DNA from: Russula earlei
Lineage: Eukaryota; Basidiomycota; Agaricomycetes; Russulales; Russulaceae
Direction: 5' to 3'
Length of the DNA: 13,294 nucleotides
NCBI GenBank assembly: GCA_025769875.1
Contig: JAGFNK010001192.1
Span: forward strand, 1-13,294
Shown: positions 7,726 to 13,294 of the stretch, piece by piece
Position numbering within the stretch: the first letter of the stretch is position 1
Layout: each line of letters begins with the position of its first letter
Position numbers and translations under genes: made by a program
The notes under the pieces: model-generated
Told to the model about the DNA's origin: nothing
Seen by the model: the letters and a program-made list of their open reading frames with translations, nothing else
Database searches by the model: none

Positions 7726-8695
7726 ATGAATCAGCATTGTACTGTATCTCCAGAGGACATACCCGAGTTCCTAGCAACACAATGGATGAGTGTCAAGCAA
7801 TTCGGGGACGCTGGTGAGTGAGCTTTTGAAGTTTCTAGCCTCAGACGTGATTTTCAACTTGCTCAGGCATATCATGTCGTAAGGGTCCGTTCACTAGGGA
7901 GGAGGTAGGACAAGTTCATGCCGCATTAGGGACGTACAAGAAGGTGCGCAATGCATTGGAATCATCATTTGTTTTGCTAACGCACTGCCGTTTAGGAAAA
8001 TGACCTGGATGACGAGCAGTTGGATGATCTCATATACTCTTCCCAGCCTACTAATGGGTTTTGGAGCCGCATCGGTCGGTGTATACTCAAGTAATGCCGA
8101 TATATGTGTTATATGTGTGCTTTAGCTCGTGCCGTGCCCCAGAGGGGGGTCAAGTCCGTCTTTTACCACGTTCGGCGTGCGCGTGATCCCCTTGCTAAAG
8201 CAGGGAAGTGGGGGGCTGCGGAGGATGAGCAGCTGCGCAGGTGAGACGTCTGTCAGTCTCCACATGTTTCCTTTCTTATCTCCCTCCTCCCAACAGAGCT
8301 GTCCAGAAGAAAGGAAATGACTGGGTTGCCGTCGCAGAATTAGTGCAGCGCTCACCGGCCGACTGTAGCGACCGGTTTCGCCAACACACACAATATCAGG
8401 GCATCAGACGGAGAGGTATGTCTCCTGATATGTGTTCTATCAAGACCTTCTGACGCTGCATCTGTATGGAAAAGGAGCCTGGTCTTCGGAGGAGGAAGGC
8501 CAACTTCATCACGCAATTGAGGAGTTGGCCCGGGAAGGTAAATCGGACATGTCCGCTCGAGGATTTTGGGTTTCCATTTCAAAGGCCATGGGAGCGACCC
8601 GGACACCAAAGCAGTGTCAAAGCAAATGGTCTATAATGGCACCCCATGTCAAAGAAATCCATTTCGCCTGCCTTGTCATGTTACATTCTCGATAG
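7726..8695 (+). CDS. Reb1/TTF1-like Myb DNA-binding protein, six exons, 234 aa
   Basis: Exons 7726-7813, 7867-7943, 7996-8080, 8126-8240, 8297-8415 and 8475-8695 join in frame across introns of 45-59 nt with GTGAGT-, GTGCGC-, GTATAC-, GTGAGA- and GTATGT-type donors. The product has a divergent first Myb unit (KGPFTREEVGQVHAALGTYK ... NGFWSRIGR ... VFYHVRRARDP). A clear second one follows (GKWGAAEDEQLRRAVQKKGN DW, then SPADCSDRFRQH), and a third (GAWSSEEEGQLHHAIEELAR ... FWVSISKAMG, TPKQCQSKW). This order is that of Reb1/TTF1 factors, which bind DNA at RNA polymerase I terminators and some promoters. Full-length relatives are much longer; here the N-terminal region and anything after the third repeat are missing. 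The last 20 residues look non-homologous. It may be a degenerate family copy. The start at 7726 is the first ATG after an in-frame stop. Confidence 0.75.
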
Positions 8696-9015
8696 ATGTT
8701 ATGTCTCCTCATAACATGGACCGTTGCAACGAGACAGCCGCTACCTTCCACAACAATCATGTTCGTTTTTCCGTCTCCCCCCATCATTTGCCAGTCTATC
8801 GTAACACTCCTATAATTTGAGGTCCTATCCCGTCGGACAAACGCATTGGTTGTATGCACAGTTTCTTGTACAGTGGATACTTAATGCCGGCATGAAAGAA
8901 GCCTGTAAATTTGGGATGACGACGAGGGGTCGTTATATCTGGACAGACAGAGGCATGGGGTTGGCTGAAACAGGGATCTTGCAGTAGTGGTTTATACCCT
9001 CCGATCACTGAGCAG
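8696..9015. other. convergent intergenic spacer
   Basis: This spacer lies between the 3' ends of the Myb gene (plus) and the SAP gene (minus). I see no further Myb exon, RNA gene or repeat in it. Both polyadenylation regions should fall here, but no clear AATAAA-type signal stands out. Confidence 0.4.
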
Positions 9016-9959
9016 CTACGAGGATGATTGAACTACCACCCGTAAATACCCTTCTTTTGCTTTCAACAGCCTAATGGCACCGCTTTCCAAAACAAGGCGC
9101 TTGCTAAACCACGGTCGTGAAGAGCGGGCGTCCAGCACCTTAGGAGACAGTCAGCATAGCCAACGCCACAGATCGGTATGATATTGAACCGACTTGCCTG
9201 GCACTGTCTGACGTTTAATTTTTGAGATAACCCCACAAGATCAAGTCCACCGTCTGGCGTCAAGGGATATTCGATCTCATTCATATGTTCCAGGTCCTTT
9301 CGTTGTTCGTAAATCCTCACAAGGATGTAACTTTCCACTTTTCTTTTTTTCCTCGGCGCATCCTTCCCAAAAGGGTAGGATCGTTTGCTTGGAATTGCAA
9401 TTGTGTTTGACTGACACCCAGGAGCAGACGTACAATCAGTATTTCCGTCAGGCATCTTCTCTTGATCGTCTGTCGGTGCTGGAGTCAATGCATGCCGGAC
9501 GTAGAATGTGTCGACCTCGCTGTGTGAATGCTCCGCTGCTGTGGGCTGTGTAAATCGGAAAGTGCTTGCTGGTTCATCGCTGTGTTCTTGCTGTTGATGG
9601 CCTCGGTTTTCATCGGCGATGCTCTGCTCAGAGGTGCCGTCAGGTCTTGGGAGAGTAATCACGCGTTGAGGCAAGAAATTCGGAAGTCGAATCTTCAATC
9701 TTAATTGATCCCTGTCCCTGCGACTATGCTGCCCACGCTAGCTTCCATGGTGAATAAAGGACAAGCGACGGTGAGTTCATCTCACGTGGATCAATAGTGC
9801 ATCGATATATGGCTTCTTCAGCGGGCGACTCGAGCCACCCACATCGATGCCGCGCTTGACACATAACTCCTGTAGTACAGGAATACTGTATCGTTTGAGG
9901 GTCTTCTCGGTCGGATCGTGTTGCCGAAGAGCACGCTCGGCGTGGTCGATCGTATACAT
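9016..9959 (-). CDS. SAP-like nuclear protein, three exons, about 263 aa
   Basis: Exon 1 (9959-9786) encodes a SAP-like helix-turn-helix, LKRYSIPVLQELCVKRGIDV and PLKKPYIDALL, of the type that binds DNA in chromatin proteins. It ends at CAC|GTGAGA. Exon 2 (about 9692-9198; acceptor uncertain, AAG before 9692 or CAG about 70 nt further on) is Gln/Ser/Thr-rich and probably disordered. It then has APRKKRKVE near residue 171, almost the classical monopartite nuclear localisation signal, and LVRIYEQRKDLEHMNEIEYP. The donor at 9198/9197 reads CAG|GCAAGT, a textbook GC-AG site. The acceptor CTAAG at 9139, with GCTGAC upstream, gives exon 3 (9138-9016), SRPWFSKRLVLESGAIRLLK and YLRVVVQSSS, in frame to TAG. 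The specific role is unknown. It faces away from the F-box gene. Confidence 0.6.
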
Positions 9960-10459
9960 TGATAAAACCTCATGGTAAGTATGGACCTTTTATTACGCAG
10001 TCTGACGCTCAGACCCACTAATGATCTCACCTCTAAGCGTAAGGGACCGCCCTATAGGCGCCCACGGCGAGAACAATTATCCCCAAAGTTAGTGCCGCTC
10101 TCATGAACATGCGTGCTGGGTGATACCCTTCTCTCCTCGACAGTGCTGCAAAAGGGCACTGTGTTCTATGCTTTTGAGAAGTACACGTAAGAATGTCTTC
10201 TATCTCTTCCCAAACGCGCTAACTGTTGGTCGCTCGTCATCGTGCTTGTTGGCGATAACAATTATCCTCGTCGTGTGATAATGACTCGTTTCTCCCTAAC
10301 CAATTACGACGAGCTGCCGATGTATACGCATATGCGTCTCGATCTCCCGAATATACAGTTTGAGCCCACAATAGTACCTGCACCTTCTCAAGGTATTTAA
10401 ACCCATGGAGACCATGACGGTGACAATCGCCTCTGTATCACAACAACCCGATCGCAAGC
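9960..10459. other. divergent spacer between the SAP and F-box genes
   Basis: No gene I can support. GGCGAGAACAATTATCC (10066-10082) recurs as GGCGATAACAATTATCC (10251-10267), one mismatch in 17, 185 nt apart and in the same orientation. A 39-codon open frame (10281-10400) ends inside the TATA-like box of the F-box gene. A TAATAAAAGG stretch on the minus strand (9995-9986) could serve the SAP gene. Confidence 0.4.
10394..10401 (+). promoter_or_regulatory. TATA-like box of the F-box gene
   Basis: TATTTAAA lies 59 nt before the ATG at 10460. It supports that ATG as the start rather than the later ATG at 10810. Confidence 0.45.
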
Positions 10460-12162
10460 ATGGTATTGAACCCTTCATTGCTTAATCCCCTTCGCCATTC
10501 GACTGCAGTCAAACGACGAGGGAATACTGTGTCACCACCACCATCACCACCACGCAATTGCAAACGTCACCGGGTGAGCCTCTGTGCCAATGCGTATGTC
10601 TGACTGTCCTCCGCTCATAAACCCAACAGTTGGAGCGCCCACCAGACGGAAATGAGCGGAAACGGCGCTTTTGCTCATCAACCGATTGTAATCGTTGGAA
10701 GGCAGTTAAGAGACGCCGAGTACAGCAGCATCAAACACACCTTGTACGCTGACCGTTCATGCAAATTTCCATTCCGTAACAACTTTTGTAGTGCACAGGG
10801 ATCCAGGACATGCCTGTCGAACTACTTCTTATGATTTCCACCCATCTGGACAATGACGATCTTCGAACATTGGTACTTGCTTCACGATCCATAGGTCGAT
10901 CGCTCTTACCAGAGTACTTGCACCGCTGTGGGCTTGAGGCGAACGACACAAGTGAAGGGGGCTCAGAAGTGACACTACATGAACCGAGCGGATATGCGTC
11001 TCTTGGACTGTGGTCTGCTATTCACACCTTCAAACCCCCCGAAAAGATGTTCTGTTCCATCCCTTGCTCCCCACTGGAGGCCCGAACTGCGATGAGATTC
11101 CTTACCCGTTTCCTTATCGAGCCTTCAAATACGCGCAATCTTCGGGATTTCCACCTTCTTCTCCATGGGTCCGATCCGCTTCTGCTGGCCTCTGGGTTCA
11201 TCAAAATGCACCAACTGTTTAACACCCTACCACTCACACGACTGCACTTCGCAGGATTCGGTTCTGTGGATTGTCTTCCTTCCTCCATCGCCTTACGAAG
11301 CGGAGCATGCAGCTCTCACACAATTAATTTACTTGATATTTCATCTGATTACGCCTTCGCTCCCGGAATCGCGGAAACCACGATGGGGATTCTCAAGCAC
11401 TCACCTATCGAGTCCCTGTTCCTTTGCATAGTATCTTTGAAACCCTCCCACTGGACCGCTTTACTTGGCGAGCTCAACATGACATCTCTCGAGAAACTCG
11501 TTCTCGAAGGGGATATCCCAGGGCCAGCGCTCATTCGTTTTCTAACCAAGCACAAGGGCCTTAAGAGCATCCGTATCCAATGCAACGTGCCATTGGACCG
11601 CATTCGACCTAGCCGTCAGCCTTTCCTACCCAATCTTCTGACCCTTTGTGCTCCATTGGGGATTTGCTGTGACATTGGAGAGCGACTGGGTAACTCGACA
11701 AGCCTTTACAACCTAGAAGTGGAAATGAGCCAATTCCAACCGCATGATCCTACCTTTCTTCGTCTCTTGCAAATCGTGAGCCATTTCCAGAACCTCGACC
11801 ATCTTGGGCTTCGAATTTTGCCGACTTTGCCATCTGCCTCACCGCATACAAACCTGAGCCACTATGATAGTGATGGTTACCCAACTCGTGAGCTAAGACA
11901 GATCCGCACTCTGAGTTGGTTCCTGAACCAGGCTTGCTTATCACATAGAGATATGGTATGACCTTACCACATTTTCGTCTTCCATGTCTTACCCATATAA
12001 CAGGACATCATGTGTGCCTATGTACGATCCTTTCCGATGGTAGAAAGGGTTTATTGGGAAGATGCGGGCGGTAAGTTGGGGACGGATGTCCTTGATGCAC
12101 TACGTAGGGCAGCAAAGCCCACGCTTCATACTGTCATTACCGAATTGCGTGGTCTCTCTTAG
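10460..12162 (+). CDS. F-box protein with basic N-terminal extension, four exons, 511 aa
   Basis: Exons 10460-10573, 10630-10743, 10807-11955 and 12004-12162 join in phase 0 (introns 56, 63 and 48 nt; donors GTGAGC, GTACGC, GTATGA). Residues 1-76 are basic and Pro-rich (SPPPSPPRNCKRHR, ERKRRFC, KRRRVQQ), suggesting nuclear targeting. The F-box follows at about 77-120: DMPVELLLMISTHLDNDDLR TLVLASRSIGR. F-box proteins dock substrates to the Skp1-Cullin ubiquitin ligase. The rest (about 330 residues) has irregular leucine-rich spacing (LTRLHFAGFG, SLEKLVLEGDIPG, LDHLGLRILP), a plausible substrate surface. The last exon ends VRSFPMVERVYWEDAGG, a closing typical of mushroom F-box proteins. The ATG at 10460 has A at -3 and G at +4. 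If the third donor is unused, exons 1-2 alone would code a 78-residue basic peptide ending at 10752. Repeat R3 starts 35 nt after the stop. Confidence 0.75.
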
Positions 12163-12196
12163 ATGAATGTGTGCGCGCATATGTGATGACGACTTG

Positions 12197-12463
12197 GCAG
12201 GTCGTTCATGTCAATGTCAATACTTTCCTCGGTTTTATTCTGTGTGTGAGAATTTGCATGAAAGCGCATATGTGCGTATCTCCGTCATCGGGGAGATTGA
12301 TCCCCATCGGCCAATTATTGCCGATAAGGCACTTACGGCCCGCGGTTCTCCGGGTTTCACTGGCCGTGGCCGTGTAGTAGGCAGATACTTAAGCGAGCGA
12401 GCTCGCGCACCCTGAACCACCCTGGTTTCGCTCGAGTATGTACGTCGAAGTGATCGTTCATAT
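12197..12463. repeat. dispersed repeat, copy R3
   Basis: The blocks are GCAGGTCGTTCATGTCAATG (12197), TTTGCATGAAAGCGCATAT (12254), CTCCGTCATCGGGG, GCACTTACGGCCCGCGG (12326), GTGTAGTAGGCAGATACTTA and GTGATCGTTCATAT (12450-12463). Relative to R1 it lacks about 210 internal nt and the 24-nt tandem duplication. Confidence 0.65.
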
Positions 12464-12514
12464 GGTACATGTAATTGCTGCCGCACACAACCTGTTTTAA
12501 GATTAGAGTTAAGA

Positions 12515-12563
12515 GAGAATCATTGACTGCGGGACCACGTACTGATTGCAGTAGGTGATTCTC
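12515..12563. repeat. 49-nt two-part inverted repeat upstream of the FunK1-like gene
   Basis: GAGAATCA, TTG, ACTGC, an 18-nt loop, GCAGT, AGG, TGATTCTC. Two perfect stems (8 and 5 bp) are separated by a symmetrical 3x3 internal loop. It lies 27-75 nt before the ATG at 12590, in the likely promoter or 5' UTR. It could be an RNA hairpin, a dyad binding site or a small transposon end. Confidence 0.5.
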
Positions 12564-12589
12564 ACCTTTTCTTTGTCTCATCTCACAAC

Positions 12590-13294
12590 ATGGCCGTCAT
12601 CCGTCCCAGCACGCCGCCTCAAACCGAGCAAAGTAGTCTAACTATAACCTTTTCACCTCTAAAATACGACCTATCAGGAAGTCACACACACACATCCACA
12701 CCTCAAAAGCTAGCTTCAGAGAGATATAAGGACATGACCTGGGACGTATGTGACAAATTTGTCGGGCCTATGCCAATAGCCGAATTCCTCTCGGAATTCG
12801 TGCCAGAAGCAAGCCAAGCTCGAAAGACGGAGCGCATCATCAGCTTCGACAAGCGCTCCGTCTCACACAATGAGGATCACTTTGTCAGTCCCCACATTCA
12901 AGGGGGGATCCACGCTCACGTACATGACAGATACAGGCAATCAAAACGTCCGGCCTCGCTGATAATCTCACATTCGTCAACACCACTGCCAAGCAAGATA
13001 AGGCAATCCTAGGGAGACCAGACATGTTATCTATTGGAAAAGGGAAGGTCATCAGGAAACGAGTCAGGCTGACCTCACTGGACTGAGAGCGGTCGATGTG
13101 TGGATCGAAAACAAAAAGGGAAAAGAGGACATTTTTCGCAACCTTACACATATGAGGCAAGAGGCTTGGGGTCACTAGTGTCACATTAGGTGGGAACTGA
13201 GCTGCGCGTATCAGTGTGTGTGGTCAACTTCACACATTATGCCACTTCGATCCATCATTCCAGTTTCGGGTCTTCTCTTACTCGATCATCCTCT
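12590..13294 (+). pseudogene. FunK1-like kinase N-terminal region, broken, runs off the window
   Basis: ATG 12590 opens MAVIRPSTPPQ and leads to WDVCDKFVGPMPIAEFLSEF, similar to the segment that precedes FunK1 (fungal-type protein kinase) domains. After HNEDHF an intron (GTCAGT donor near 12882, acceptor ACAG near 12937) brings in GLADNLTFVNTTAKQDKAIL and GRPDML in frame, again as in that family. Then TCACTGGACTGAGAG puts a TGA where one missing G would give LDW, and reading continues one frame over with AVDVWIENKKGKEDIF. A last stretch, GQLHTLCHFDPSFQFRVFSY, lies in yet another join at the right edge. The kinase domain itself is outside the window. Assignment rests on remembered motifs; a simple hypothetical 140-aa protein ending at 13012 is the alternative. 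Confidence 0.5.

Noticed and set aside
9818..10030. Alternative minus-strand frame starting MRFYQC over the SAP exon
   Set aside because: It overlaps the SAP-like frame, has no domain pattern and ends without a usable donor.
10281..10400. 39-codon open frame with a protein-like sequence (MTRFSLTNYDELPMYTH)
   Set aside because: It ends inside the TATA-like box of the F-box gene, and no splice join to a neighbouring exon keeps frame. It is at most an upstream open frame.
5775..12486. Minus-strand open frames through R1, R2 and R3 that share KYLSTTRP-like peptides
   Set aside because: The shared peptide only reflects the DNA repeat. Further along, R1 and R3 read the same nucleotides in different frames, so no protein is conserved.
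1..13294. CRISPR array, tRNA or rRNA genes, bacterial-type operons
   Set aside because: No regularly spaced repeats, tRNA box sequences or rRNA signatures were seen, and the spliced genes point to a fungal nuclear genome.

Overview
The window reads as nuclear DNA of a basidiomycete fungus, most likely an Agaricomycete such as a polypore. The reasons are many phase-consistent introns of about 45-65 nt, a fungal Tnp2/CACTA-type transposase, a Reb1/TTF1-like Myb gene, an F-box/leucine-rich protein of the expanded mushroom type, and a broken gene resembling the N-terminal part of FunK1 kinases. Family assignments come from motif recognition only; no database search was run. Splice sites were chosen by reading frame and GT/AG signals.

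Left part (1-3370, minus strand): a degraded Tnp2-like transposase whose C-terminus runs off the left edge. It has recognisable introns plus about five +1 frame changes. From 3721 a TATA-like box leads into an intact-looking three-exon gene of unknown function (3766-4460).

Middle (4690-7660): two paralogous small coiled-coil genes in tandem, A (4911-5597) and B (6691-7152). They share a CxxC...H module, a heptad-rich coiled coil, a basic nuclear-localisation-like patch and a terminal hydrophobic-acidic motif that could bind SUMO. Copy B begins MARTKQT, identical to the start of histone H3, and ends at a stop codon behind which the paralogous tail is still readable. A dispersed repeat (R1, R2, R3 in this window) lies behind A and B and again behind the F-box gene.

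Right part: a compact six-exon Myb gene (7726-8695, plus) converges on a SAP-like nuclear protein gene (9016-9959, minus) that probably has a GC-AG intron. A 500-bp spacer with a TATTTAAA box precedes a four-exon F-box gene (10460-12162, plus). Repeat copy R3 and a 49-nt inverted repeat then lead into the FunK1-like broken gene that leaves the right edge.

There is no sign of a shared pathway or operon. The region looks like transposon-rich accessory sequence carrying members of expanded chromatin, nuclear and F-box families. The most intriguing observation is the histone-H3-like N-terminus of copy B.
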